This document shows positions 23,601 through 36,792 of a stretch of DNA of 64,000 nucleotides, piece by piece. A program made the translations under genes and the position numbers. Origin of the DNA: Solea solea (lineage: Eukaryota > Chordata > Actinopteri > Pleuronectiformes > Soleidae); contig NC_081154.1 in the NCBI RefSeq assembly GCF_958295425.1, positions 8,813,341-8,877,340 on the forward strand, in the 5' to 3' direction. Every line of letters starts with the position of its first letter. Positions within the stretch are counted from its first letter, which is position 1. The notes under the pieces are model-generated. The model was not told where the DNA came from, did not search any database, and worked only from the letters and a program-made list of their open reading frames with translations.

Positions 23601-25955
23601 GGGAAGGAGAAATGGCCCAAAGAGAGGTGGGCAGCATTAACCAGTTTAGAGAAGGGCATTCCAGCATTTATTTATTTTTTATTAGGCCTCAAGTATTACA
23701 GTCTTACACTATTGTAAGTGAACTTTGGAGGACTCCTATGAAGGCAGAGAACAGAGAAGAGCTTTAAATGCCTGGGCTTTTGAACGCTGGCTCACTACAC
23801 ACAGTGGACACTCTTTCAGCTCTCCACGTGGTCTGAACGGTTCCCTCTGCTCGCTGCAGCTCCAGCAGTCTGGTTTGAGTTTTACGCAGGGTGTGTGGAA
23901 TAGTCTCGGGGAGTGTCCGTCCCTTCTTGCATGCTCACTATTAAAGACGCACAGTGGAAAGCAACAATTCACAAAGAAATATAAACGTGTACAAACGACT
24001 GTGGAATAAGCGCGCACACAGAGTTTTTATTTGATTCTTCTGAGTCATTCCAGCAGGTAGAGCGGGGTTTGGCACAGGAATGCGTCCGTCTACTTTCTGT
24101 ACTGCGTTTGGACGAGTTCCAGATCAGTGAACCGTGATCTACACCTTCTCATTTAAGACGCAACTCTGTAAGCACGTGGACTGGTTTCAACATGCCATTG
24201 CTAGTTCTGGCTGTGCAGAGAGAGGCTGAGTAGTCTTCTATAGATCATGCAGAGGGAGGGGAAAAGAAAAACACCATATCTCTTTTTACTTATCGTGATC
24301 TTTAGTTGGTGGTCATAGAGTTATTATAGAGCGTATGCTGAAGGCTTTACCAGCATGAGAGATATGATTAATCATATCAGGGCACTAAAGAAATCAGACT
24401 AATGACTCATATTAACTCATACAGTAGTCTCGACTGACTGAAGTGGCCTCATTCTCTATCCAGTCTGTCAAGGTGAGTACGAGTGCATTCTCGTGTTGTC
24501 ATTACCGTGTTGTGCAAGGCACATGGTCTATTTTTGAATACTTTTTTTCCTTGTATATGAATTAAGATTTATCAATTGAGATTGTTGTCAAATGACATTT
24601 GTGGCTTTCAGCGACTCGACGCTCTGCTCTCGGTGTGTTCAGTCTTAGCCTTTGACCCATCCTCTCCCCTGCCTCATGTCATGTCAATCAAGTGCAACGG
24701 TTCTTAAGTTCCAGCGAACTTCATCCTCCCCCGTGACAGCTCCTCGTCTGCGTGTAGTTCCAGTCTGAAGAAGAGCACTCCCGTTAGCCCTCTGAGCCGC
24801 AGAGAGAGACGTGTCTTAATTTGAAATCGCGCAGCTGCATCATGAGCAGTGAATAAACGAAACGCCCCTTGTGATTTTTACTGGCACCTAGGGGGTGTCC
24901 CGCCTCAGATTGAAGCGGTTGGCTATGAACGTTGAAAGTTGAATTTGAGCCTTGTCTCCGCCTGCCCGACGCATGTTTAAGTGTCACTCGGGTGAGATAC
25001 ACAATTCACTCTCGCTGTGTGTATGTTGAGTTACGGCCATCCCAAGTAAATATACACATCTGAGAGAAACTGGAACCAGTAAAATGAAAATATGAACTTT
25101 TAAGGCTTGTCGTATAGTTTGATGTCAACGAAACGGTGAGAGAGGTGATGCTATAAAGTCCTGATGGAGAGTGTAATGAAGTGTAGACCATCTTTATCAC
25201 GGTCTCTATGTGTATGTGCATCTGAGTCTGTCTCAGTGTGTTTATAGCCGTCTGTGCTGTCCTTGTCTGTGCTTACGAGACTGCATTTTTTGGGGAGTTT
25301 ATGTGTTGTCATGTGTCACTCCTTCTGTCTATGTCATTCCATCTCGCTCCATACGCTCCTGCAGAGGCATGCCTGGGGATGTGGTCGGAAGAGGCCTGTG
25401 TTTTATGGAACATACTGTACTAAGCTGCGCCACTGCAGTAAAGGTGCTATAAATAGAAGGTGCTGATAAAGAGGACAAAAAAAAATACGGAGCTCGGTGT
25501 GAAACAGACTCACCAAGCCTGTTCTGTAAAAGATCGCTGCAAGTCCAGGCTGAATGCAAACAACACTGAGCTACACGCCGCCGCTACTTTCACATTACTC
25601 TTTAATTTATGTGTTTATGTTGTGGGTGAGGACTTGATGTATTTATGATTTTCATTGGGGAAGTAGCATTTAGTTGTATGTTTTAGTGCGACTGACTGCG
25701 GCCACATCTGACTCTACTACGGAGGTCTATCAGAGCATCAGCTTTCTATATAATCAGAGTATGCTAAAGAATGTGGATTTAAGATGCATGACAACATGTA
25801 AAAGGTAGCCCTGCTGGGGTCGGGTTATTTCCAAACGCATGGTTTGCAGCACACCCTCGGCTCTATAAACCTACCCTAACTCCACATGCAAAAGTACAAA
25901 AATGACATTTTCTCTGGTGTATATACAGTATTTTGATTGTGTATCTTGTTAAGAC

Positions 25956-26289
25956 GGGGCCACACGGTGGGTGCAGTGGTTAGCGCGCTTGCCTTTGCAG
26001 CAAGAAGACCCGGGGTTTGCAATCCCGTCGGAGCAAGGGCCTTTATGCATGCTGATTGCGTGTTTTCCTCATGTGTGCGTGGGTTTTCTCCGGGTTCTTC
26101 CCACAGTCTAAAAAACTACAACATGGGGATAAGGCAAATTGGACGCTCTAAATTGACCATCGGTGAGAGTGGATGGTTGTTTGTCTCTGTGTCCCTGTGA
26201 TGGACAGGCGAACTGTCCAGGGTGTACCCCGCCTATCGCCTCATGTCACAGCGGTAGAGGAGGATAAAGTGGTAGAAGACGGATGGATG
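25956..26289 (+). mobile_element. tRNA-headed SINE-like element, near full length
   Basis: The 5' part reads GGTGCAGTGGTTAGCGCGC, similar to a polymerase III A box (about 25977-25987). A degenerate B-box-like GGTTTGCAATCC follows at 26014-26025. The body includes GTGGGTTTTCTCCGGGTTCTTCC, AAATTGACCATCGGTGAGAGTG and GTCCAGGGTGTACCCCGCC, and it ends in GAAGACGGATGGATG. This order is that of a highly abundant teleost repeat known to me from memory. The B box has drifted, so the copy is probably inactive. An ORF of 87 codons through it is an artefact. Confidence 0.7.
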
Positions 26290-29200
26290 CATCGTCTTTG
26301 CAGTGTAATAATTGTGTTGTTTTCAAACTGTGATTTCAATCTGTATTAAATGATTAGTCTGGCGCTTGTTTTGAGCGCTCGCCTGTGCTTCTGTCTTATC
26401 ATATACCCAAATGGGGTAACTAAAAGAGCCTATTCAGAATGACCCCATTTCATATTACATTCACAAAAACGTTGTAATGAAGAGTGTCCCAACTGAATAA
26501 GCCATTGTCGCATCACACAGCCACGAGTGCACTTCCTCTGTGACTGAAAATCTGCCCTTATGCTGTACATTTTCAGTGAGGTTTCACATGATCAATATTT
26601 TCCAGAACCTCTGAAGTCCTTTGCGAAGGCCAGTGTTCTGTGGCTTCAGCATGAGAGGTGACAGGAGTCTCACCCCCCATGGTGAACGGCTCATTATCTG
26701 AACTAACAGGTTGTAAAGAGGTTCACGCCGATGAATAAAGCTAGTCATCTTTGTTTGCTTAGCCTAAGATAAAGGTGAAACACATACATCAGGTGAAGGA
26801 AAGCAGAGCTGCCCTCTTGCTCCCTGTGGTTATTTCAGCCTTAAAAAGCACAGCTATTGGTCCATTTAGATATAAGAAATACCAGATTTGAGTTTGTAAG
26901 GTTCTGCAAGTAATTAATTACCCATCTGCTGTGCTCTTCTACAAGGTAATAATTCTGTACCAATGAAACAAAAGCCAATTTTATTTACTTTAATCGTGAG
27001 GAAGTTGAGGGGCCGTTAACATGTCGTTGGCGTGCCTATATTTGTTATTTCAGTGGAGATGCGTCCATTGCAACGCGCTTGTTTTTCTCAACTTTGTGGA
27101 ATGCAGCTTTTGATTCTTGGGCCAAAGAAGTCAATCAAACTGATATTTGTTGACAGTGAAATAAGTTTTGAAACCTCCATCATCCAAACAAAGGTCCTGA
27201 ATCAGTTGGTGGAGGATAAGATGCACCCAGACATGGCAGGATCTTTTAAATGTCTTTTTTCCTGCACAAAATGTATCACACACAACAGTTAGGGTGAAGG
27301 TGGCTCTGGTAATCTATTGTCTTTGTTTTGATGCAACCTCAGTCGTCTCTGCTGCTTTCAAGTTTTGGTTGCCTCACAACGAGCGTGACGGAAGCGCAGC
27401 CCCAAATGTGCCTTGGCTAAAAACACCTCTGGCTTCCTGCATGGGTTTGAATAAGGCTGCATGTGAGTAAGAGTGCATCAGTCCCAATGTTAAAGCATTG
27501 TAGACGTTTCCTTTCGCAGTAGCGAGTGCACAACTGCTTTTTCTTGCTTGCTAAATCCTCATCTGAGACCTGTGGACCTCTGAAATGATACTGTAATCAA
27601 TTTTACCAGCTCAGTTTTTCCTTCCGTTAGTTTCCTCTGTCACTCTCTGTCTTCATTCTACCTTGTGTTGTACGTTCGTGATGAACACACGTGTTCCTCC
27701 CTCCATGCTAACACACTGTGGAGCACACATATGCAATATGAGCTGCTGGATATCTGTCTGGCACCCCGCACACAGTTCATCCCCAGTGTTCCCATTTGGA
27801 ATTCCCCATTTCCCAGAATCTTGTTTCACCAGAATCTTGTTTCACCAGCATGTCTGCACCGTCTTCCCCTCTCTCTCACACACTAACACAGTTATTTTAT
27901 ATTCACCACATTCCCCCTTTTTCCTCTCTCCTCCACCTCCCCCCTCTTTATACACTAGTGTAGTGCTTGGTTTTATGGCCGGCCCCCTGCTTGCTGTGTT
28001 CCTACAAGAATTTTGGCTCGTGTTCAAAAAATCCTAAATCAGCTACAGACTGCTACTGCACCCTGGGCCCCTTTTGCTCCGCATTTGTCACCCCTCATGT
28101 TGACCCCAGGGAGTGTTGGAGGCCTGACAATCAGGCCACTGACAGCCTTGTCTCAGGACAGTTGGGAGTGTTGGACAGTTTCAGCCCCTGTGTGTTTTCC
28201 CCCTCTCCCTGTCTTACTCATTTACTTCCTCTTCGCTTTGTGTTCTCACGATCTGATAAATTGCCCAGCGGTGTTTAACCTAACCTCTGTGGCTCTCATC
28301 TCTCTCCCTCTGTGTCTGGGATGATGGTTGAGTGTTGCCCTCATTTAAAATGGATTTCAGAAAGTGTTTGATATTCCCCCACAAAAAGCATGACTCACCA
28401 GCTGTGATGTACAAGTGCTGTAGTGCACTTCCTTGTTTTCTCTTTTTTTTTTAGTTGTGTCTTTTGGTCCACACGGCTCTACTTTACTTTTTTGAAGAAA
28501 GGGGAAAAAAAAAAACCGTGCAGAGAAATTTGTTCTACAGATGTTGTCTCGGAGCCAAAGGCTGAGTCGAGCAGGGGATTGCTTTCTCTTCCCCATCCTT
28601 CCTGTCCTAATCTTCCAGTCTGCCTGTAAACTCTGCCGTCCCTTTACCTCTGCATGACCCATCCGTCTCATTTTCCCATCTTCCCTGTCCCAGTTTTATC
28701 TCGCCGCATTCGTCTCGCCGGTGCATGATGCTCCACAAACCGCCGTCGATTGTTTTATTGTGTTGTGACATGACGCGGTGCTAAGATCTGCCGAGCCCAG
28801 TCGACAAACGGGTCCCTCCGCTGTGCTTTTATGTGGTTTTATTTACATGTCGCCAACTGCTCAAAATAGCTCTGAAGTGACTGGGCGCACGTGGAAGATG
28901 CTCAGATGATGAGCCTGCTGCTCGTTAGTCAAGTGATTTAGTGAGTCTTGTCTGTGACACCGTGCTTAACCCTTTCTTTTGTTCGCAGCGCTGTAATATG
29001 AATCTATTGATTGTCCCTGGTTTAGATTTACAGTTTGTGTGGCGGAGAACACGTGCTGAGCGGATGTTTGCAGCCAGTCCAGCTCCTCCACATCTCGCCA
29101 GTATTCACGCTTCCGGTGTGTTGTGTTTCTGAGTGTGTGCAGCTCGTGCGCTCCTCCGTGTTGCTACAGAATCAGACGTCATAAACGGAGAGAGAGCTTA

Positions 29201-29372
29201 TGATTTTAATGCCAATTTTATGGCTTCGCTGCCATTAACTTTACACAAGGGCATGACAAGTTAGTGTCTAGTGTCTTGATTCAACCGTATTTTGGGAAGA
29301 CATTTTGGCCCGTCCTCGTAGCTTTTAAGGGCTCTTTGAGGGTTAAGACTAAAGGTCAGGCATGTTATTGTG

Positions 29373-29440
29373 ATGGTTAAGGTGAGGGTAACGGGCTATA
29401 TGTGTCCTCACAAAGAATGTGTGTGTGTGTGTGTTTGAGT
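29373..29440 (-). repeat. GGTTAAGG/TCCTCACAAAG repeat fragment followed by (TG)n
   Basis: GGTTAAGGTGAGGGTAACG is followed by TGTGTCCTCACAAAGAATG and a (TG)n run at about 29419-29434. It resembles the opposite strand of the TTAACC-type fragment at 11145-11215 and shares the CCTCACAAA motif with it. The boundaries are uncertain. Confidence 0.4.
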
Positions 29441-31636
29441 GTGCGGTCAAGTTCACCGTGAGGCCATGTCCTTTGTTACAGTGCAGTGACGCTGGTAAAC
29501 CTGTCTCCCCTCCGTCCGTCTGTCCATCATCTCCTCCTATTCCCAGTCTGCCCACAGTCGACGTAAATTACAGTGTGCTATTTATGAACATGAATAAACC
29601 TCCCCTGACTTGTTCGGGGATTACATTTTCAAGAATTCGGGCCACAACTTTTTTTTTTCAAACTCAAACGTTCAAGGTGAACGGTGTACTTCTATTGCCC
29701 CCGGAGCGCCGCTTATAGCAGTGTTTTATATTATGGGGGCGTTGCACACAAAGCTAGTCTGTTTCACATCTTGCAATTAATTCCGTTCTGCTGTTGTTGC
29801 TCATGGATGACGGTTTCCCCAGTTACAGAAACCATTGACAAATCTGAGCTTTGTAGGTGGGATTAAGAATGGTGATATCATTTCCTACATATGTAGTTAC
29901 GTCGTTTTTCACTTTTGTAGTTATACATCCCACCAACAATGTGTTTATATAACAAGCTGTATTTTGACATCATGGATTCTGGGGAAGATTTAACGGGCTC
30001 TGCTCAGTACATCTCTATATTTGATATCTCCAAATGCGCAGGTCTGCTCTTTGTTGTACCAGCAGACGACTTCTTTCCAGGAATCAGATATCAGTGCCAC
30101 AAGCCCGACCCGCACGTCAACAAAGCAAAAAGCAGCAGGGTTTTCCTGATGCAGGGTGTACAGAGAGGAGAGCAGACTCTCACTGTATCTCAATGTTTCC
30201 AACTTTATCGCATATTTGATCGCGCATCATGCGGTGTACCTGTCACATCTCTAGTTCTCCGGACACAAAAGGCCAGCGTACAGTTACGCCAAAAGTGTCT
30301 CTCTGGACACCTGATCCAGCCGAACTATATGTAGAAGCTCATATGTTGAGCCATCAATTATTTACCACGTGAATGAATGGCATCACGGGGAAGACGCTCG
30401 GTGGTTTGTTTCAATTCAATTTAGGCTCTGACGTTGCTCCGAGTTGTTTTTTTATTGTGTTTTGGGCAGATATTGTGATTTGATTTGCAATAAAAGGAAA
30501 CTGAGGTTTGACATTTATTGTAATTAAAACCCAAAGGAGCATTAGCACACCATTTAAATATGAACTACTTTACATTCTAAGGATGGAAACCTAAAAGGTG
30601 TGTATTTTATGGAACAGAATGACAAAAGGGCTTTGTGATTTGCTCATTTTATTCCTTTGAAAAGTATCAGTTGTTCAGGCTGAAACATTAAGCAGCAGGC
30701 GAGCAGCTTCATTTATGTGGTCCATTGGCTCCACACTGAGACATTTAACACTAAAAGAACTAAACCGAGAGGGAGCCTTCACGGCTGTTCAACTTCGGCT
30801 GGTCAGAGTTGGTCAAAAATGAAAAAAAGATAATAATAATTTCATCACTAATACTGTTTTTCAGGGCTCATGGGTGAACGCATTGTCTCTGCAACAGTTG
30901 CGACGTACAGTACTGGGTGTTCATCTCTATGTGGTACTGCTTCACCTTTTTCTCCAACACTGTACAGGATCTGTGCAGTGGCTTTCAGTGTGCTTGTTCC
31001 TCTGGCTTTAAAAAAGGCAACACAGCACATGTCCACAATCAGAGGATTTGGCAGAGCTCTCGGTCAGAGTGTGAGGCTGCCAGTACTTACGGGCTTCCCC
31101 CCCACTCCTGTCAGACATCCGCCTTATTCCCTGCCAGACTTCTACTCCAATGTTGTTGTGCTTATCTGGCAGAGAGAGCAGGGAGGTGGGAATTGGCTTG
31201 AACTTATGACAAAAGTCAAAGCTATTCCAGATCAGCTGGGAAAATTTGGCTGCCGTGTATTCATCAAGCTGAATGTCTTTAGGCAGACTGGGAATTTGGA
31301 AGCTAATACTGCCGTCTATTTACAACAGTTTATTTACTTTGCTCATGTTTGTTTTAATTCCTTCCAGCACTGGTTTTACAGGATGTTTAATACAAATTAA
31401 ATACTGTTGTGTTGTGAATGTGACAGAAAATGCTGAAGAATCATTCCTCGGTCTAAGTGATTGTTTCCTATTTTTAACAACCTGTAATTCCTGTACTTCT
31501 CCTAAGTCTATTCTAAGATTAATGTTTGTTACAGACAGTGTTTTGACCCTGTTCTGCTGGCTGTCTGACTTTGCGTTGCTTGTGCTTTGCATCGTTTTTT
31601 AAGTTTTTTTAAATTTTAAATACATTTTTTTAAAAT

Positions 31637-31637
<1 letters not shown>

Positions 31638-31671
<34 letters not shown>
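31638..31671. repeat. (CA)n microsatellite
   Basis: About 16 uninterrupted CA units, immediately after a T-rich and A-rich stretch. Confidence 0.97.
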
Positions 31672-31672
<1 letters not shown>

Positions 31673-34600
31673 GTAGCTGCTGAAGGACTCAGTTAAAGGT
31701 CACGGACTGCACAGTTTGGAGGGATAACATCACCAGGAACACTGACAGTGAAATCTGCGTTCATCATCCCACCTACTTTCACATCCAGGATCATTAGTTG
31801 AAAATTTGACTGACCTCAGGTCAGGCTACATGGAGCAGCTCTGTCCATCTCTTGGCCGTGTTTTATGGACAGGCGGTGACCTCGCTCCTGGAAAAGAGGA
31901 GGTCAGAGGGGAAGTCATGTGGTGTCAGGCTGGGTAGTCATTTCCCTGCTGCAATTGGCATTCATTCCATCCTGCATCTCCCCCCACATTAACCCCCTCC
32001 AAACAGCTTGACTTACGTTAAAAAAAATATTATCATCTCACATCAGCTCACATTATCATCTGCCACCACCTTTATCATAAGACATATTATAAAGCTGCAG
32101 CAGGCTTTACATCAACCTGTGTCTTCACGCGATGAAGATCTCCCTGTCTCCACTCAATCTGCCACTGCTTGTTTGAGCTTAAAGGTCGTAACAATAAAAT
32201 AATATCCAATCTGTTTATGGCCAGTCAAAGCAGCGTAGTTGAGATAAATGTTGTTTTCCATAGAATCAGAGCTGCATCGATTGATCTCCACTCCCTGCTG
32301 CGGTTTTCTGCAGTTCCTCACTAAAAACTATAGACGACAGGCCAGTCAGCGTGTGCAGGCAGAGTGACTGCAATTACTTTGGTCGCTGTGCATTTGGCAC
32401 AGTGTCTCCAGCACAGACTGTTCCAGCTCCATGTTTGGGATGACACTGATTGGTTTCATAGAATAATGAAGTCACTTCTCGCAAGTACAAAAGGAAAGCA
32501 GCTTCCACGGCACCTGCCCCGGATACAGAGCCGGCGTGAAACCGGAACGTCCACATTCTGTTGGGAGATGAAAGGACGACAATCAAAATCGCTTTATCAC
32601 GTTTATAATGATGGTATGCACACCGCTGAGTGCCAGTCTAGTGAGACATGCATTATTTTTACTGTATGCTTACTTCCCAATAATTAGGTGGGATAATCAC
32701 AGGATGAACCGTTGGAAAAACAGACTCAAACAAATGTTATTGTAAATATGTTTTATACTGTTCAAATTTAAAATTGAACGCCCCAAATCTACAGTGTTTT
32801 TTCCTCAATAAAACTTTAACTCGCTGATATTAAAAGTTAAAATGGGTAAAAGCACTTAACTCACAGTACATTTTCTGGCAAGAATTAAAACTATAAATTC
32901 AAACAAATAATTGCTGGAACAAAGCTACATTTCAGTTCCTCACTATTTCTCTTTACTTCCAAATCCTGCTCCCTTTCTTTCTCTAAAGTCATGGTCAGGG
33001 CGTTCACCATCATTATCCATGCCCTCCCCCCCCATCTTCTCCATCTTTATAGCTGTACCTATATACAGTACAGTATGAGACCGTATGTGTGGACAAACCT
33101 GGAATAGAAAAACCTAAAGGGCCTTTTGCTCACACTTACATGCTTCCATGAAATTAAGGCTTTGTGTGTAAATGTTTTCTAGGAATGTAATGGCTTTCAT
33201 GAGATTCCTTTGACGGCGTGCCAATATAAATACTGGTGTGAAACAGAGTTCTGGCCTTGGATGTTTTATAATACTACAACATAATACCAGACAATATACC
33301 ACAGCGTAAGGTTGACATATAGTCCTACATGTAAAATAGGCCAAAAATGTTGGCATCGGGTTTATTGCCAGGTTAATTTTGCTGTGGTCGGTTTGGATAT
33401 GAGCTTTGCTGTGTCTGTGTTTGTGTGTGTTCAGATGTGTTCAGGTGACTCACCTTCACGTTATCTGACTACATAAATCTAACATCTAAAAGTGGATGTG
33501 TTGTGTCTTTGTCATTGTTTTTGCTTCTGCGTCAGCATGGCTGTGTACTGTACTGTACTGTACTGTAATGCGCTTCCCGTCTGTAACGTTCTCTTCCGTT
33601 GTTTCAACTCTTCACTGCTCTTCTTCCTCAAGGTAAAACCAGTCAATGTATGTCTGACCTTCAGATGGGAGTGCAGACATGCTCTTATTGTGCTGTCCAC
33701 TTATAGTTTTCATCCCAGCCGCTCCACGTTGCCGATGTGTATGAATAAATATTGCCGATTAGTAGATCGTAGCGGTGCGCGTCAAGGTCTGTGCTCATCA
33801 GTATAATTGGTTCCTGCTTTTCTCATATTTTATAGCCATCTTGAGGGCATACTAATGTTTTCATCTTGCATCTGTAGATGTGGTGTGACACTCACTATCG
33901 CGGAAGAAAATGTCCGTGGTATTTTTTACGAGGTGTCTGTTTGATTCCCTCTTGCTTTGATGAGTTAGTTATGCGACCGTCCTCGCTGTCAATTCCCTTA
34001 AGACGACACATTATATACAGGGCGTGAATATGTGCACTTGTCTGCACGTCTTAATTTATCTGTGCGATGGAGAAGAGGAAACTTTTCATTCAAACACAAC
34101 AAATATCCGCCTGGGTGGCAAAAATGGTTGCAGATGGTGGAGAGATGGATACAGAGCTGTACATAATGGACCCATAGCCACATGTGGCATCATGTGGCAA
34201 GTCACATGGTTTGTTGATTTGATGTCCTAGACCGCTAACTCGCTAACGTATCTTATTGTGCAATAAAACATAAAAAATAGCCTGACTTGCTTATGGATGC
34301 AAAGTTGCGAGCTCAATTCCATTATTATCTTATTTATGGACGTGCGTATGATGGCTATAAGGAGAGTTTTTTGTTGTCTTCTAGAGGTTATGGGTCTATT
34401 TAAATCACTGCATGCTCTGCACAAAACTATTCCAAGAGATAATTAGATTCCTGTAATTACAATCGGTAAAAATATTGAGCGTCATCCTGCAGTAGAATGT
34501 GCCGCAGCAGACATCTTCTTATTTTTTCATGAACTCTCTTCACACAATGTTTTGACGTCGCTAACTGGAGATCTCCATGCGCTAGTGGCCCTTTAAGTGT

Positions 34601-36626
34601 GCTGGGTTTTGTGAATGACATGGCTGCACAAAAGAAACGTCTGCTTTAATTATGGAAGAGTGTTGGCTCCTACTCCCATTTCTTCTTCTTTGATATGCCT
34701 TCTTCTTCTTCTATGCGGCTGCTTCCTTTTTTTTACTGCTCGCCTAATGGTGGTCCTTTGATTCCCCCCCCCCCATCCCCGCACTGTGAAGAGGGGTCGC
34801 CTAATCCTCTAAACTAAATGTGTCACCTACTCTGAGCAGGAATGAATAGGCCCTAGATTACCAGTGGACACTAATCGCATTTAGACTCCACGATGATAGC
34901 TTCTGTCCTGGGCTGGGCTCTCTACGGCCGGGGTGATTTAATGCATGTCTTAGGCTTTGGTGGAGCACAGCTGTCGTCATGCACCTGTTGAGCTTCTTTC
35001 TCCCTTTTCCCTTCCTCGACTTTGTAAAGGGGAGCTCATTGTGTGAAATCATGAAAAATCGATTTGCACAAATGGGGACGAGTGGAGTAAAAACACACAC
35101 CGTACATGGTCAGGTCAACTTATTTACTTAACAATACGTTAGGTATAGACCAAGAGAAGTCCACTGGCCAAAAATACTGATGCCAATTGTGCACATGAAA
35201 GTCCTTAAATTCCACCTACACAGTTCATTAGCCAACCACGTTTTATGCATGTGAAAATAAGTTGTGTGACCATTTTTTCTCAGCCACTCAGTCACATTTG
35301 AATTAGTGGCTGTATGCAGTATATGGAGCTTTGTAATCAAACGTTGGCACGCAACGTTAATCAGTCGGTGTTTTTTATATTGTTTTTTGATTGTTATAAT
35401 GAATGGCAAATACTCATGATAATGGTCCTGATTGATTATGAATATTGCTATTGTTTTCTAGTTGTATCATGTATTTCCAGAAATTCCCAAACTACACGTC
35501 TCTGTCCGTCTTATCCCCACATATACATGAGGATAAGTTTCCTTGCTCTGCATTCACCCTCTGCATCCTTTGCTGTCTTTAACAGCGCATACTTCATACA
35601 AATACACTGTCAGGGGCACTTGGAGGGAAGCTATCTGCGGCTTGATGGACAATAAATTTCCATCTTGACAAGCCCTGTTGCATTGTCTTATCCTCGTTTG
35701 CCATGACCCAGGCACTTCCCGCTCACTTTATGTCCCCTTGAACCGCGCAGCTGCGGCGCCTCTCATCAACGAGGCCTTGTCATCCTCCGTCGTTCAGCCT
35801 TGGCGTCTATCGCCGCCATCTCTCCGTATTGCTATCCTGCCTCTCATCTTTCTTTGGTCATCTTCTTCAGAGTGCTCTGCATTTTATGACGACTCCGAGA
35901 GTGAATCCAGTCTTTCTCAGGGACAAACCGACCACCCCTGACAGGAACATGGTGCCGCCCCAACCCCTCCCCCTTCCCTTTTCCTTGAATAGATCGACAC
36001 ACAGATGGCCTGTGGACATTTACTGTAGTTTATGTGTGAGGGTTTGCCATGCACATTTATGTATGTGTGAATAACTGGTTTAATCCACAGTGAGACTCAC
36101 CGCGTGTGGCTTTTAAAAATTGGTTCCTCATGTTTTCGACTGTGTCTCATTGGCTGGTTGAAGAATGAATTCAAACCCCATAACATGCTTTGTTTTTAAC
36201 TACATGAAACAGCTAAAATGCCATGAACTAACAATTTTTGTCCCTAATTTGCATTAATGCCGGATGGCCACTGCAGAAGAAATGTTTATTTTGGTGTGTA
36301 CTGCTGTCTCGCAAAGCCCATCATTGAAGTCCTGATGCCAGTAATTATGCACATTGCAGGCACAACTAAGTGAAACTAAGGTCCAGTTTGAGCTATAATA
36401 ATATATTCCCTATGCTATTAGTCAGATGAAGGGGTTCATTAATTATTTGAAATTATATGATGAATGTAATATGATGTGGCATGTTTACGTACTGAATTAC
36501 CCGCTATACATGGGTTTGAATATGTTTGGGCAGCCCAAAATGAATGGTATCAAAGAAAATAGAGATGATTGGTGGAGCAATTTTATTGTGTTGGGTTTGT
36601 TACGTGATAAAAATAAGGTGTGAGCT

Positions 36627-36792
36627 ATTGCAAAGAAACCAGAAAACATTCACATTTCAGAAGCTGAAAAATCAGAAAACTTGCTTTAATTCCTTAAAAA
36701 CACTCTTAATCAATTAATCAATTGTCAAAAATAGTTGACGATTCATTTAGTAATCAATTAATAATCGATTAATCAAGTAATTGTTTCCCTAA
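36627..36792 (-). mobile_element. Internal fragment of the ATCGATTA-type inverted-repeat element
   Basis: Read on the minus strand this follows the intact copy at 50163-50514 block by block. Shared blocks are ATTAATCGATTATTAAT, GATTACTAAAT, GACAACTATTTT-like text, GATTAAT repeats, then CTTCTGAAATGTGAATGTTTTCT against CTTCTTAAATGTGAATATTTTCT. Neither terminal repeat is present, so it is a truncated internal piece. Confidence 0.6.

Noticed and set aside
25977..26040. Possible tRNA gene (A-box and B-box-like motifs)
   Set aside because: The motifs belong to the tRNA-derived head of the SINE-like element. No complete cloverleaf can be formed and the B box is degenerate.
29939..30334. 131-codon + strand ORF
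   Set aside because: No domain recognised and no splice or promoter context. Treated as a chance ORF.
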